Shown: piece by piece, positions 25,819 to 34,473 of the stretch
How the letters are laid out: each line of letters opens with the position of its first letter
How positions within the stretch are numbered: position 1 is the stretch's first letter
Assembly (NCBI RefSeq): GCF_000829455.1
Contig: NZ_JXAK01000063.1
Span: forward strand, 1-36,200
DNA from: Gordoniibacillus kamchatkensis
GTDB lineage: Bacteria > Bacillota > Bacilli > Paenibacillales > NBRC-103111
Direction of reading: 5' to 3'
DNA length: 36,200 nt
The notes under the pieces: model-generated
The model's input: the letters and a program-made list of their open reading frames with translations, nothing else
Databases searched by the model: none
Told to the model about the DNA's origin: nothing
Made by a program: the position numbers and the translations under genes

Positions 25819-26463
25819 TCATAAGTCGCGGATTTCCAAATAGCGTTCCAGCTTGCGCTTGACGCGCTGCAGGGCGTTGTCGATCGACTTCACGTGGCGG
25901 TCCAGGTCGACGGCGATTTCCTGGTACGATCGTCCGTCCAAATAGAGCATGAGCACCCGCCGCTCCAGATCGCTAAGAATTTCACCCATCTTGTCTTCGA
26001 GCCCGCTGAACTCTTCTTGATTGATGATCAGCTCTTCCGGGTCGGTGACGCGGGAGCCGCAAATGACATCGAGCAAAGTCCGGTCGGAATCTTCATCGTA
26101 TATAGGTTTGTCCAAAGAAACGTAAGAGTTGAGGGGGATGTGCTTCTGCCGGGTGGCGGTCTTGATGGCGGTGATGATTTGCCGCGTGATGCAAAGCTCG
26201 GCGAACGCTTTGAACGAAGCCTGCTTGTCGCCCCGGAAGTCGCGAATCGACTTGTACAAGCCGATCATGCCCTCTTGCACGATGTCCTCGCGGTCGGCTC
26301 CGATCAGGAAATAAGACCGGGCTTTGGCTCTCACGAAATTTTTGTACTTGTTGATCAAGTACTCCAAGGCTTCGCTGTTGCCGTCGCGGACTGAATCGAC
26401 GATGTCTTCGTCTGTCTTGAGGTCATAATCGTACATTCTCAACTCTTTGAGGTCGACGCTCAC
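25819..26463 (-). CDS. sigH: RNA polymerase sporulation sigma factor SigH
   Basis: 214 aa from GTG 26463, with GGAGGG 7 bp upstream. SigH (sigma-30) directs transition-state and early sporulation genes. Region 2 contains LINKYKNFVRAKARSYFLIGADREDIVQEGMIGLYKSIRDF; the RQKHIPLNSYVSLDKPIYDEDSDRTLLDVI segment and the region 4 helix-turn-helix GRSYQEIAVDLDRHVKSIDNALQRVKRKLERYL follow, closely matching B. subtilis SigH. It supports an endospore-forming host. The frame extends upstream but with no ribosome site. Confidence 0.97.
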   Translation of the reverse strand: MSVDLKELRMYDYDLKTDEDIVDSVRDGNSEALEYLINKYKNFVRAKARSYFLIGADREDIVQEGMIGLYKSIRDFRGDKQASFKAFAELCITRQIITAIKTATRQKHIPLNSYVSLDKPIYDEDSDRTLLDVICGSRVTDPEELIINQEEFSGLEDKMGEILSDLERRVLMLYLDGRSYQEIAVDLDRHVKSIDNALQRVKRKLERYLEIRDL

Positions 26464-26615
26464 CAACAATCCCTCCGGCCGCAAACTACCCGAGCACCAA
26501 GTACGAAAGAGGAAACGCATGACGCCGTCTTGGGGACGAGTACGCTTTCTCGTAACGGATTCAGCCTGTGCAAAGGTATAACTCTAAAGATGTCAACTCT
26601 AGCAAGGATAGGATT

Positions 26616-26645
26616 AGTATAACGTATGTACTTGAAGACCGTCAA
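26616..26645 (-). promoter_or_regulatory. Predicted promoter of sigH
   Basis: Minus strand: TTGACG (26645-26640), 18-bp spacer, TATACT (26621-26616), about 150 bp upstream of the sigH start, in the gap after rae1. It resembles a sigma-A promoter. Confidence 0.6.
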
Positions 26646-26720
26646 CGGGGAAGCCCGTCAATTCTAGCATTTGGAGGTTTTCGGCCGGCTCGGAACCCGC
26701 TTCGGGCGGGCCTTGACCGC

Positions 26721-27233
26721 TCATTCCCCTCTGCGCATTTTTTCCAATTTCGCCAAAAGAGAGGGATCGATCCGGCTGTCGAGCGTGTTGCGCTCGGGCA
26801 GCGCCGGACGCTTGATTTTGTGCTGGATCTCCTTGCGCCCTTGGCGGATTCGGGTCAGCAGCTCGCTGGCGGTTAGGCGGAACGCGCCGAGGCCGAAGAT
26901 GACGTGCTGCTCCATCATGTCCGAGGTGGCCACGTAAATTTGCCTGCGGCGCGCGATCAGCTCCGTCACGAGGCGTTCGATCAGCTCGTCGGCCGTCTCC
27001 TTCTCCTTCGTGTACAGCACCCGCAGTCGGTTTTGCCGGTATTCCTTGCCGAGGCCGGGCACCTGATACGCGTCGAAAACGAGCACGACCTTCACTCCGG
27101 AGAACGCCTGATATTCCGCCAGCATATCGATAAGCCGGTCGCGCGCTTCTTCCAGACTGACGTCGCGCAGCATTTGCAGCTGCGGCCAGGCGCCGATCAT
27201 ATTGTAGCCGTCGACGATGAGAAATTGTTCCAT
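26721..27233 (-). CDS. rae1: NYN-domain endoribonuclease Rae1 (YacP)
   Basis: 170 aa. Rae1 is a PIN-like (NYN) nuclease that enters the ribosomal A site and cuts mRNA in a translation-dependent way, as known for B. subtilis YacP at this locus. Visible: N-terminal FLIVDGYNMIGAWP with the catalytic Asp, VVLVFDAYQVPG, and YVATSDMMEQHVIFGLGAFRLTASEL. The ribosome site is weak. It follows rlmB by 12 bp. Confidence 0.9.
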   Translation of the reverse strand: MEQFLIVDGYNMIGAWPQLQMLRDVSLEEARDRLIDMLAEYQAFSGVKVVLVFDAYQVPGLGKEYRQNRLRVLYTKEKETADELIERLVTELIARRRQIYVATSDMMEQHVIFGLGAFRLTASELLTRIRQGRKEIQHKIKRPALPERNTLDSRIDPSLLAKLEKMRRGE

Positions 27234-27245
27234 AACCGCCGCCGG

Positions 27246-27985
27246 TTAGCGGCGGTGCCGCTGCCGCACGACTTCGTACATCAGGACGCCCGCCGCAACG
27301 GAAGCGTTAAGCGAATTGAGCCGGCCGAACATCGGCAATGCCACGAGAAAATCGCATGACTCCTTCACGAGACGGCCGACGCCCTTCGCTTCGTTGCCGA
27401 TGACGACGGCGATCGGGACGGTCAGGTCGGCGTCGTATACGGGCTGCTTGGCGGCAACGTCGGTGCCGGCAATCCAGACCCCCTTCTTCTTCAAGTCGTC
27501 GATCGTCTGCGCCAGGTTCGTTACGCGCGCTACGGGCACGTATTCGACAGCGCCCGCCGACGTCTTCGACACGGTGGCCGTCAGCCCGACAGAGCGGCGC
27601 TTCGGGATGATGACGCCATGGACGCCGGTGCATTCCGCCGTCCGCAGGATGGAGCCGAGATTGTGCGGATCCTCGATCTCGTCGAGCATAAGCAGGAACG
27701 GCGGCTCGCCTTTTGCCGCGGCGCGGGCGAGAATATCGTCCACTTCGGCGTACTCGTAAGCCGCCACCTGCGCCACGACGCCTGGTGCTGCATGTTCTCT
27801 GTCATCTGGTCGAGCTTGCGCTTGTCCACGAATTGAACGACGATGCCGTGCGCCTTCGCTTCGGCGACGATCGGCTGCGACAAATGCTTCTGCGCGCTCT
27901 CCGCGACCCAAATTTTGTTGATCGTGCGGCCGGATTTGAGCGCCTCCAGCACGGAGTGCTTGCCTCCGATATACTCTTCTGCCAT
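27246..27985 (-). CDS. rlmB: 23S rRNA (guanosine-2'-O)-methyltransferase RlmB, frameshifted
   Basis: SpoU/TrmH-family enzyme that methylates the 2'-O of G2251 (E. coli numbering). The N-terminal 68 codons (MAEEYIGGKHSVLEALKSG to MTENMQHQ) are in one frame from ATG 27985; the rest, GVVAQVAAYEYAEVDDILAR to EVVRQRHRR, is in another. One G missing in the GG at 27782-27781 would restore a 246-aa protein, the normal size. Motifs in the second part are intact: DPHNLGSILRTAE, VVIGNEAKGV and LNSLNASVAAGVLMYE, the knot-forming SAM site. Either a true mutation or a sequencing error; the neighbour cysS has a similar defect. Starts 1 bp after the mrnC stop, with GGGAGG upstream. Confidence 0.9.
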
Positions 27986-27986
27986 G

Positions 27987-28418
27987 TTACGTTTCCTCCC
28001 GGCCCGCCGGCGCAGGCTCCGGCTCAATGACGAGCTGGGCGAGGCGGCGCAGCCTTGCATAGTCTTGCTTGTAATACAAGTACCCGATCAGGCACTCGAA
28101 CGCGGTGCTGTGGCGGTACTCGAGAACATCCGCATTTTTGGGCGCGGAGCCCGACTTGGCGTTGCGGCCGCGCCGCACGATGTCGAGCTCCTCGTCCGTC
28201 AGCTCCGGCTGCAGGCGCTGGAGCGCCTTGGCCTGCGCCTTCGCGGACACGAAACGGGTCGATTGCCGGTGCAAATAGTTCGGACGCTGATTCGGCTGCG
28301 AAATGACGTACTGCCGCACGAACACCTCGAAGACGGCGTCGCCGATGTAGGCGAGCACAAGCGGATTCATTTGCCCCGGCTCGCGCGAGGGCGGGTACAA
28401 AAATAACGAGCTGTCCAT
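27987..28418 (-). CDS. mrnC: Mini-ribonuclease III
   Basis: 143 aa from ATG 28418 (MDSSLFLYPPSREPGQMNPLVLAYIGDAVFEVFVRQYV). Mini-III is an RNase III catalytic domain without a dsRNA-binding domain; it matures the 23S rRNA ends in Firmicutes. LAYIGDAVFE carries the metal-binding Asp/Glu region and RRGRNAKSGSAPKNADVLEYRHSTAFECLIGYLYY the second half of the site. AAGGA lies 8 bp upstream. Lies 14 bp after the repaired end of cysS. Confidence 0.95.
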   Translation of the reverse strand: MDSSLFLYPPSREPGQMNPLVLAYIGDAVFEVFVRQYVISQPNQRPNYLHRQSTRFVSAKAQAKALQRLQPELTDEELDIVRRGRNAKSGSAPKNADVLEYRHSTAFECLIGYLYYKQDYARLRRLAQLVIEPEPAPAGREET

Positions 28419-28432
28419 GTATAGTCCTTCCC

Positions 28433-29829
28433 TTATTTCCGGCGCCAGCGAAGGCCTTGCGGCGTATCTTCGAGGATAATGCCCTGCTGCGTCAGCAAGT
28501 CGCGGATTTCGTCGCTCGCGCCCAATTTTTCGTTTTTCGCGCTTCCGTCCGCTCCGCGATGAGGCGCTCCACATCCTCGTCAAGCAAGCCTTCTTCCGCC
28601 GCCGGCAGCAATCCGAGCACGGCGTTCATCCGCCGGAACTCCTCGAGCAGCAGCTCAAGCGTCGCTACCGTAACCCGGTCCTGCTGCAAATACAAATTCG
28701 TCTCGGACACAAGCTCGAACATGGCGGTGATGGCGTCCGGCGTATTGAAATCATCGTTCATCTTCGCTTCGAACTGGCTGTGGACGGCCGCGATGCGCGC
28801 CCGGACGGCTTCGTCCGCCTCGCCCTGCGACGCCGCTCCGAGCCGGTGCTGCAAGTTGGCGTAGCAGTTATGGATGCGCTCCAGCGAATGCGTCGCCGCT
28901 CTGATGCTTTCGTCGCTGTAGTTGAGCGGGTTGCGGTAGTGCGCCGCCAAAATGAAGAAGCGGAACGCCTGCGGCTTCACGATCTTGACCATGTCCCGCA
29001 CGAGAATGCCGTTGCCGAGCGACTTGGACATTTTCTCGTTGTCGATGTTGATGAAGGCGTTGTGCAGCCAGTAGCGCGCCATCGGTTTGCCCGTGAGCGC
29101 CTCGGTTTGCGCGATCTCGCATTCGTGGTGCGGGAACGCCAAATCTTGCCCGCCGCCGTGGATGTCGATCGTCTCGCCGAGGTATTTGCGGACCATCGCC
29201 GAGCATTCGATGTGCCAGCCCGGCCGGCCGTCGCCCCAAGGGGAAGGCCAGGAAATTTCGCCCGGCTTGGCCGCCTTCCACAGTACAAAATCTTGCGGAT
29301 GCTCTTTCCGTTCATCCACCTCGATGCGGATGCCGTACTGCAATTCGTCGAGATTTTGGTGCGACAGCTTGCCGTATTCTTCAAATTTCTGCGTCCGGTA
29401 GTAGACGTCGCCGCCGCTCTCGTAAGCGTAGCCTTCCTGCACCAGCTTGTCGATGAAAGCGATAATCTCCGGAATGTTCTCGGTTACGCGCGGGTTGTTC
29501 GTCGCCGGCTCCACGCCGAGCACCGCCGTATCTTCGCGGTACGCGGCGATGAACAGCTCCGCCAGCTCCGGCACAGGCAGCTTCATCTCCTCCGACTTGC
29601 GGATCAGCTTGTCGTCGACGTCGGTGAAGTTGACGACATAGTTGACGTCGTAGCCGATCGAGCGCAAGTAGCGCCGCACCACGTCGAAGAAAATCGCCGG
29701 CCTGGCGTTGCCGATATGAATGTAGTTGTACACCGTCGGGCCGCATGCGTACATGCTCACTTTGCCCGGGATGAGCGGTTTAAATTCCTCGTTTTTGCGG
29801 GTTAGCGTGTTATACACTTTGAGCGTCAT
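28433..29829 (-). CDS. cysS: Cysteinyl-tRNA synthetase, C-terminal frameshift
   Basis: Class I synthetase charging tRNA-Cys. From ATG 29829 ([16 protein letters not shown]) with GGAGG upstream. Zinc ligands C29, C209, H234 and E238; HIGN at 38-41; KMSKS at 266-270: the catalytic core is intact. As written, the frame ends at 28492 with an aberrant tail (ARATKSATC). One extra base near 28513-28520 would continue it as [27 protein letters not shown] to a stop at 28433, giving 465 aa, the family length. Since cysS is usually essential, a sequencing or assembly error is likely, or the last 20 residues are dispensable. It overlaps cysE by 20 bp. Confidence 0.93.
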
Positions 29830-30514
29830 GCTCTCTTGTACCTCCCTTTCGAATTGTCTCCACAAGCTCCATACGTTCCTTGCGCATTTGTTCCATCTCC
29901 GCCTTCAGCGCATCGATCTGCCCTTGCAGACTGGTGCATACTTGCGTCACCGGATCGGGAAGGTCGGCATGGTTGAGCCTTCCGTTCGTAACGCGCACGC
30001 CGTCGCGCTTGACGATTTTGCCCGGGTTGCCTACTACGGTGCTGTTCGGCGGCACTTCCTGCAGCACGACCGCGTTCGCGCCGACGCGCGAATTGTCGCC
30101 GACCGTGAACGAGCCGAGCACTTTGGCGCCCGAGCCGACGACGACGTTGTTGCCGATCGTCGGGTGCCGCTTGCCTTTCTCCTTGCCGGTACCGCCGAGC
30201 GTGACGCCCTGGTACAGCACGACATCATCGCCGATCTCGCACGTTTCGCCGATGACGACGCCCATGCCGTGGTCGATGAAAAAGCGCCGCCCGATCTTCG
30301 CGCCGGGATGAATCTCGATGCCGGTCATAAACCGGTTGATCTGCGAAATCATCCGGGCTATCGTAAACATGCGCCGCTTGAAGAACCAATGGGCAATTCG
30401 ATGGCTCCACAGCGCATGCAAACCGGAATAAGAGAATATTACCTCGAAAACGCTGCGCGCGGCAGGGTCGTTTTCAAATATGGTGGCGATATCTTCGCGC
30501 ATCCTTTTCCACAT
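29810..30514 (-). CDS. cysE: Serine O-acetyltransferase
   Basis: 234 aa from ATG 30514 ([25 protein letters not shown]), with GGAGGG upstream. It acetylates serine with acetyl-CoA, the first step of cysteine synthesis. The helical N-domain is followed by a left-handed beta-helix of hexapeptide repeats; the active-site region [32 protein letters not shown] is present and the basic [14 protein letters not shown] loop follows. The C-terminal 45 residues are a charged helix. Controlled by the upstream T-box, and overlapping cysS so that synthesis of cysteine and its charging are linked. Confidence 0.96.
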   Translation of the reverse strand: MWKRMREDIATIFENDPAARSVFEVIFSYSGLHALWSHRIAHWFFKRRMFTIARMISQINRFMTGIEIHPGAKIGRRFFIDHGMGVVIGETCEIGDDVVLYQGVTLGGTGKEKGKRHPTIGNNVVVGSGAKVLGSFTVGDNSRVGANAVVLQEVPPNSTVVGNPGKIVKRDGVRVTNGRLNHADLPDPVTQVCTSLQGQIDALKAEMEQMRKERMELVETIRKGGTREHDAQSV

Positions 30515-30688
30515 CGCAAATCCCTCCAGTATGAAAGGAAACGGCTTACACTGTCTGGGGGACGAGCGCGTTTCCCGGGCATATAATGATGATGCAAGAA
30601 GAAACGGCCAAGGCCGTCCGTTCCAAGCGGCCCCCGTTTCTCGCACGAAATCGACGGTATAGGCGCAGCCTATACTTTCCGATGGAGC

Positions 30689-30727
30689 AAAAAACGCCCC
30701 CGCAGCCCGGCAAGGGCTGCAGAGGCG
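30689..30727 (-). terminator. T-box terminator
   Basis: A 14-bp stem with two G-U pairs (30695-30708 with 30714-30727), five-nt loop, and six T on the minus strand (30694-30689). It is mutually exclusive with T-box antiterminator pairing. A second weaker hairpin, GAAACGG/CCGTTTC at 30601-30640, lies between it and cysE. Confidence 0.85.
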
Positions 30728-31125
30728 CATTTGGTCGCGGTTCCACTCTGCTTGGCGTGGCGCTCGCCGCTCGTATTGCGCGGGGCGCTTTCGCCATCTC
30801 GGGCGTCCGGTAACGGGGACGAATCGGCAGCGCCTACCCTGCTGATGGCAGCTCGGGACTGCAGCTCCCAGGCGCATTTCGGCTTCGGCGGAAGCGGATT
30901 GCTTGCAGCCAGGCGTCTGAAACGAAGGTACGGATCCCGATCAGACCGGCCAGCCGCGTGGCGGCGGTATCGTCTGACGGGCCAGCTGTTAGCTTGGCTT
31001 GGCGAACCGGCCTGCTTGGAAGCGGCGGCACGGCGCGACGAGCCAGCTTGCTCGTTTCTACACTTTCGGCAATCCTCTCTGGAGCTTCATCGCGGAGAAG
31101 CTTACTCTCCTGTTCGATGCTATTC
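30689..31125 (-). ncRNA. T-box riboswitch upstream of cysE-cysS
   Basis: The minus-strand leader has a stem I with AGTA (31106-31103) and AGAGAG (31080-31075), and the T-box sequence AGAGTGGAACCGCG (30749-30736), one base off the usual AGGGTGGNACCGCG, followed by the terminator at 30727-30689. Uncharged tRNA pairs with the specifier and T-box to favour the antiterminator. By gene context the tRNA is expected to be tRNA-Cys; a UGC at 31030-31028 is a possible specifier, but I could not prove its position in the loop. The leader is unusually long, over 430 nt. Confidence 0.88.
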
Positions 31126-31152
31126 GAATTTATACTGCTGTTAATTGAACTC

Positions 31153-31181
31153 AGTATAGCGCGAAAGCCGCAGTTTTACAA
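31153..31181 (-). promoter_or_regulatory. Predicted promoter of the T-box/cysE transcript
   Basis: Minus strand: TTGTAA (31181-31176), overlapping the gltX stop codon, 17-bp spacer, TATACT (31158-31153). Transcription would start near 31146, just before the T-box stem I. Confidence 0.6.
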
Positions 31182-32639
31182 CCGTTTGCGGAGCCGCTGC
31201 GCTACTTTGTCTTTGCCGAGCAAATACATCGTCATATCGAGGTCCGGACCGTGCATCTGTCCTGTAAGCGCGACGCGGGTCGTCATGAACAGCTGCTTGC
31301 CTTTGTACCCGGTCTCGGCTTGCACGGCTTTGAGCAGCCCTTTCATATGCTCGGGCGCCCATTCGCCGGCCCGCTCCACTTGGCTTAGCAAGCTGCCCAG
31401 CACGACCGGCGCGTAGTCTTCGTTCAAGATCGCGGCGGCTTCGTCGTTTTCGGCGGCGATATCGCCCGTGAAGAACAGCTTGGCTTCGTCCACGATTTGG
31501 GCGCCGTACTGGATCCGGTCCTGATACAGCTTTGTGAGCAGTAGAGCCCACTCTTTCTGTGCGGGATCCGGTTCGGCGGGAAGGTAGCCGGCCTTTTGCA
31601 GGTGCGGGATGCAGATGCCGGCAAGGCGGTCCGGATCGGCTTTTTTCCAATATTGCCCGTTCAGCCAATGCAGCTTGTCGGTGTCGAATACGGCCGGGCT
31701 GCGGGAAAGGCGGCTGGCGTCGAAAATCGAAATAAACTGCTCGCGGGAGAAAACTTCCTCTTCGCCGACCGGCGACCAGCCGAGCAATCCGATGAAATTG
31801 AAGAGCGCCTCCGGCAGAAATCCGAGCTGCTCATACTGCTCGATGAACTGTACTGCCGTTTCGTCGCGCTTGCTCAGCTTTTTGCGCTCCTCGTTGGTGA
31901 TTAGCGACATATGGCCGAACTGCGGCACTTCCCAACCGAGAGCTTCGTACAGCATAAGCTGCCGCGGCGTATTGGAAATATGCTCTTGTCCGCGCAGAAC
32001 GTGCGTAATTTTCATCAAATAATCGTCAACGACGACGGCGAAGTTATAGGTCGGAATACCGTCTTTCTTCACAATGACGAAGTCGCCGATATCGTTGGTG
32101 TCGAATGAAATATCGCCTTTCACCATATCGGTGAACGCATAGGACTTGCCGTCCGGCACGAGAAAGCGCACGCTCGGCTGCCGGCCTTCCGCCGCCAAAG
32201 CTTCCCGCTGCGCGTCGCTCAAATGCAGGCACTTGCGGGAGTAGCGCGGAGTTTCGCCTCGTGCAGCCTGCTCCTCCCGCTCCTTATCCAGCTCTTCTTC
32301 CGTGCAGTAACAGCGATAAGCATGTCCTTGATTTAACAGCTGCTCCCAGTATTGCTTGTATATGTCGAGCCGCTCCGTTTGCCGATAAGGGCCGTAGGGG
32401 CCTCCGATATCGATGCTTTCGTCCCACTCGATGCCCAACCACTTCAGATAATGCAATTGGTTGACGTCTCCGCCCTCTTTATTCCTCTTTACGTCGGTAT
32501 CTTCGATACGAACGATGAACTCCCCGCCATGATGGCGTGCATACAAATAATTAAAAAGTGCCGTCCGTGCGCCGCCGATATGCAAATGCCCGGTCGGGCT
32601 CGGCGCGTAACGGACGCGAACTTGCGTTGCAGTCGACAT
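31176..32639 (-). CDS. gltX: Glutamyl-tRNA synthetase
   Basis: 487 aa. Class I synthetase; in Firmicutes lacking GlnRS it usually charges both tRNA-Glu and tRNA-Gln, the latter corrected by GatCAB. The nucleotide-binding HIGG is at 20-23 ([12 protein letters not shown]) and the KMSKS counterpart is KLSKR at 254-258. The C-terminal anticodon-binding helix bundle ends [18 protein letters not shown] lies upstream of the ATG. The promoter and a palindromic repeat lie immediately upstream. Confidence 0.97.
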   Translation of the reverse strand: MSTATQVRVRYAPSPTGHLHIGGARTALFNYLYARHHGGEFIVRIEDTDVKRNKEGGDVNQLHYLKWLGIEWDESIDIGGPYGPYRQTERLDIYKQYWEQLLNQGHAYRCYCTEEELDKEREEQAARGETPRYSRKCLHLSDAQREALAAEGRQPSVRFLVPDGKSYAFTDMVKGDISFDTNDIGDFVIVKKDGIPTYNFAVVVDDYLMKITHVLRGQEHISNTPRQLMLYEALGWEVPQFGHMSLITNEERKKLSKRDETAVQFIEQYEQLGFLPEALFNFIGLLGWSPVGEEEVFSREQFISIFDASRLSRSPAVFDTDKLHWLNGQYWKKADPDRLAGICIPHLQKAGYLPAEPDPAQKEWALLLTKLYQDRIQYGAQIVDEAKLFFTGDIAAENDEAAAILNEDYAPVVLGSLLSQVERAGEWAPEHMKGLLKAVQAETGYKGKQLFMTTRVALTGQMHGPDLDMTMYLLGKDKVAQRLRKRL

Positions 32640-32662
32640 GGTACGATTCCCCCTGCTTATGT

Positions 32663-32683
32663 TAACGGAACTGTATTCCGTTA
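32663..32683. repeat. Palindromic repeat copy A at the gltX start site
   Basis: TAACGGAA (32663-32670) and TTCCGTTA (32676-32683) are exact inverted copies with a 5-nt centre. It adjoins the predicted gltX -10, so the palindrome spans the expected transcription start. Same family as copies B and C. Confidence 0.65.
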
Positions 32684-32688
32684 TTATA
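32683..32688 (-). promoter_or_regulatory. Predicted -10 element of gltX
   Basis: A perfect TATAAT on the minus strand, 44 bp upstream of the gltX ATG. No convincing -35 hexamer is seen at the right distance, so the promoter is tentative. Confidence 0.4.
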
Positions 32689-32712
32689 TCATTTATCCGG
32701 ATTTATTGTGAG

Positions 32713-32737
32713 AATAACGGAACGCGGTTCCGCTATT
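32713..32737. repeat. Palindromic repeat copy B
   Basis: AATAACGGAAC (32713-32723), a 3-nt centre GCG, GTTCCGCTATT (32727-32737); 10 of 11 positions pair. It shares the ATAACGGAAC core with copies A and C. Confidence 0.65.
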
Positions 32738-32836
32738 GTTCGTCGAAATGCCCGATGAACCCCGGGAACGCGCCCGGATTGGCCAAATAAGGGATCGGCG
32801 TTCCGTTAATTTCGGGAAATACCGGGAAATGTCGAG

Positions 32837-32861
32837 CATAACGGAACTGTGTTCCGCTATG
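32837..32861. repeat. Palindromic repeat copy C
   Basis: CATAACGGAAC (32837-32847), TGT, GTTCCGCTATG (32851-32861); 10 of 11 positions pair. A half-copy GTTCCGTTAAT is at 32800-32810. The 579-bp gap between gltX and ispF holds these repeats; no gene in it is supported. Confidence 0.65.
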
Positions 32862-33218
32862 GGCCGATTGGCTGCCGGCAACAGCGGCGCAAGTGTGGTT
32901 GCCTTTGCCCGCACCCGCCGCGCACGACTGAACGCATTCGCCTTTGTCGCATGCAAGCCTCCGCACGCGACGTCTATACTGCCGGCAGCGGCGTCGACTT
33001 CAATGCACAAGCGTGCACACATGGTCTCCAATTCCCGCTGCATGACGGTATCGCTGGTCACACGCGCATTGCAAAACTTGTGGCGCCGCAGATACCGAGG
33101 CAACGACAGGGCATGTCCAGTGCGGCAGCAGGGCCCGCCAGCGAGCCCGAGCCCGATGGCCGCTGAGCCTGCCCGCAGCGACACGAACGCCGTTCCCTCT
33201 ACCGCAACAGCCATCCCG

Positions 33219-33695
33219 CTACTCCTTCACGAGGCACACGACCGCCTGGGCGGCGATGCCTTCGCCGCGGCCGGCGAAGCCGAGCTGCTCCGTCGTCGTC
33301 GCTTTCACGTTCACCTGCGACGGTTCGCCCTCCAGCGCAGCGGCTATAATCTCGATCATGCGCGGAATGTACGGCGCCATCTTCGGCTTCTGGGCGATGA
33401 TCGTCGAATCGAGATTGCCGAGCCGGTAACCGCGCTCCCGCGCCAGACCCCATACGCGCTTCAGCAGCAGCAGCGAGTCCGCGTCCTTGAACGCCATGTC
33501 CGTATCGGGAAAATGCTTGCCGATATCGCCGAGCGCGAGCGCTCCGAGCACGGCGTCCGCTATCGCGTGCAGCAGCACGTCGGCGTCGGAGTGGCCGAGC
33601 AGCCCTTTCTCATACGGAATGTCTACCCCGCCGATGATGCACTTGCGGCCTTCCGCCAGCTGATGAACATCGAACCCTTGTCCAACTCGTATCAT
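33219..33695 (-). CDS. ispF: 2-C-methyl-D-erythritol 2,4-cyclodiphosphate synthase
   Basis: 158 aa from ATG 33695 ([17 protein letters not shown]). Catalyses ring closure in the non-mevalonate isoprenoid pathway. Zinc ligands D9, H11 and H43 ([20 protein letters not shown]) are present, with the trimer-core [19 protein letters not shown] at the end. Its ATG overlaps the ispD stop by 4 bp, so these consecutive-pathway enzymes are coupled. Confidence 0.96.
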   Translation of the reverse strand: MIRVGQGFDVHQLAEGRKCIIGGVDIPYEKGLLGHSDADVLLHAIADAVLGALALGDIGKHFPDTDMAFKDADSLLLLKRVWGLARERGYRLGNLDSTIIAQKPKMAPYIPRMIEIIAAALEGEPSQVNVKATTTEQLGFAGRGEGIAAQAVVCLVKE

Positions 33696-34393
33696 TCGCT
33701 CTCCCGCTCCCTGTTCCGTTCTCCATACCACTGCGCCCACGCGAGATCGTCGGGCGTCGTGATTTTGATATTCGTATAGTCCGACTGCACGACCCGCACC
33801 GGTTGGCCGAGCCGCTCCACGAGCATCGCGTCGTCGGTGCCGAGCACGCCGTCCCGTTCCGCAGCGGCGTGCGCCTTCTCCAGCAGCGGGCGGCGGAACG
33901 CCTGCGGCGTCTGAATCGCCCACAGCGTCCGTCGGTCTGGTGTGGAACGGATGATCCCGCCCTCATCGACGACCTTGATCGTGTCTTTCACCTGGACTGC
34001 CAGCACGGCGGCGCCATGCGCCACGGCCTCTTGCCAGCAGGCTATAATATGGGCAGGCTCGGCGAACGGCCGCACCGCATCGTGCACGAGCACCCACTCC
34101 ACTTCCGCTCCGAGCGCCTTAAGCCCTGCGCGGACGGAATGCTGGCGCTCCGCGCCGCCGGCAACAACACGCACCTTGCGCAATCCGTATTCCACAGCAT
34201 AGTCCAGGCAGCGCTCCATCTCCCCAGCGCCGACAACAAGCACGATTTCGCTCGCCTCGGCCATCCGTTCGAACGTTTCCAGTGTATGTACGAGGATCGG
34301 CTTGCCGCCAAGCGGCAAATATTGCTTGCTCTCCGCCGTTCCCATTCTCGTGCCTCTGCCCGCCGCCACAACGACGACGCCGAATGTGTCCAT
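33692..34393 (-). CDS. ispD: 2-C-methyl-D-erythritol 4-phosphate cytidylyltransferase
   Basis: 233 aa from ATG 34393 ([18 protein letters not shown]). Transfers CMP from CTP to MEP. The Gly-rich AAGRGTRM and [13 protein letters not shown] loop binds [13 protein letters not shown] and [10 protein letters not shown] are the other conserved blocks. The usual small-intestine of steps between IspD and IspF (IspE) is not encoded here. The frame opens 11 codons higher without a better ribosome site; GGGGAAGG is directly before this ATG. Confidence 0.95.
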   Translation of the reverse strand: MDTFGVVVVAAGRGTRMGTAESKQYLPLGGKPILVHTLETFERMAEASEIVLVVGAGEMERCLDYAVEYGLRKVRVVAGGAERQHSVRAGLKALGAEVEWVLVHDAVRPFAEPAHIIACWQEAVAHGAAVLAVQVKDTIKVVDEGGIIRSTPDRRTLWAIQTPQAFRRPLLEKAHAAAERDGVLGTDDAMLVERLGQPVRVVQSDYTNIKITTPDDLAWAQWYGERNRERESE

Positions 34394-34431
34394 GCCTTCC
34401 CCACCAACCCGGGTATGACCCGCCAAATCTG

Positions 34432-34457
34432 AAAAAAGGATGCCGCCAGGGCATCCT
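34432..34457 (-). terminator. Terminator of yacL
   Basis: A perfect 8-bp stem, 34437-34444 with 34450-34457, with a GC-rich 5-nt loop and a run of six T on the minus strand (34437-34432). It lies 16 bp past yacL and before ispD. Confidence 0.8.
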
Positions 34458-34473
34458 CTTTATCATACTGGTT

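Noticed and set aside
32693-33214. A 173-codon minus-strand frame between ispF and gltX
   Set aside because: It crosses two palindromic repeats and matches no family I recognise; listed as a question in the findings, not as a gene.
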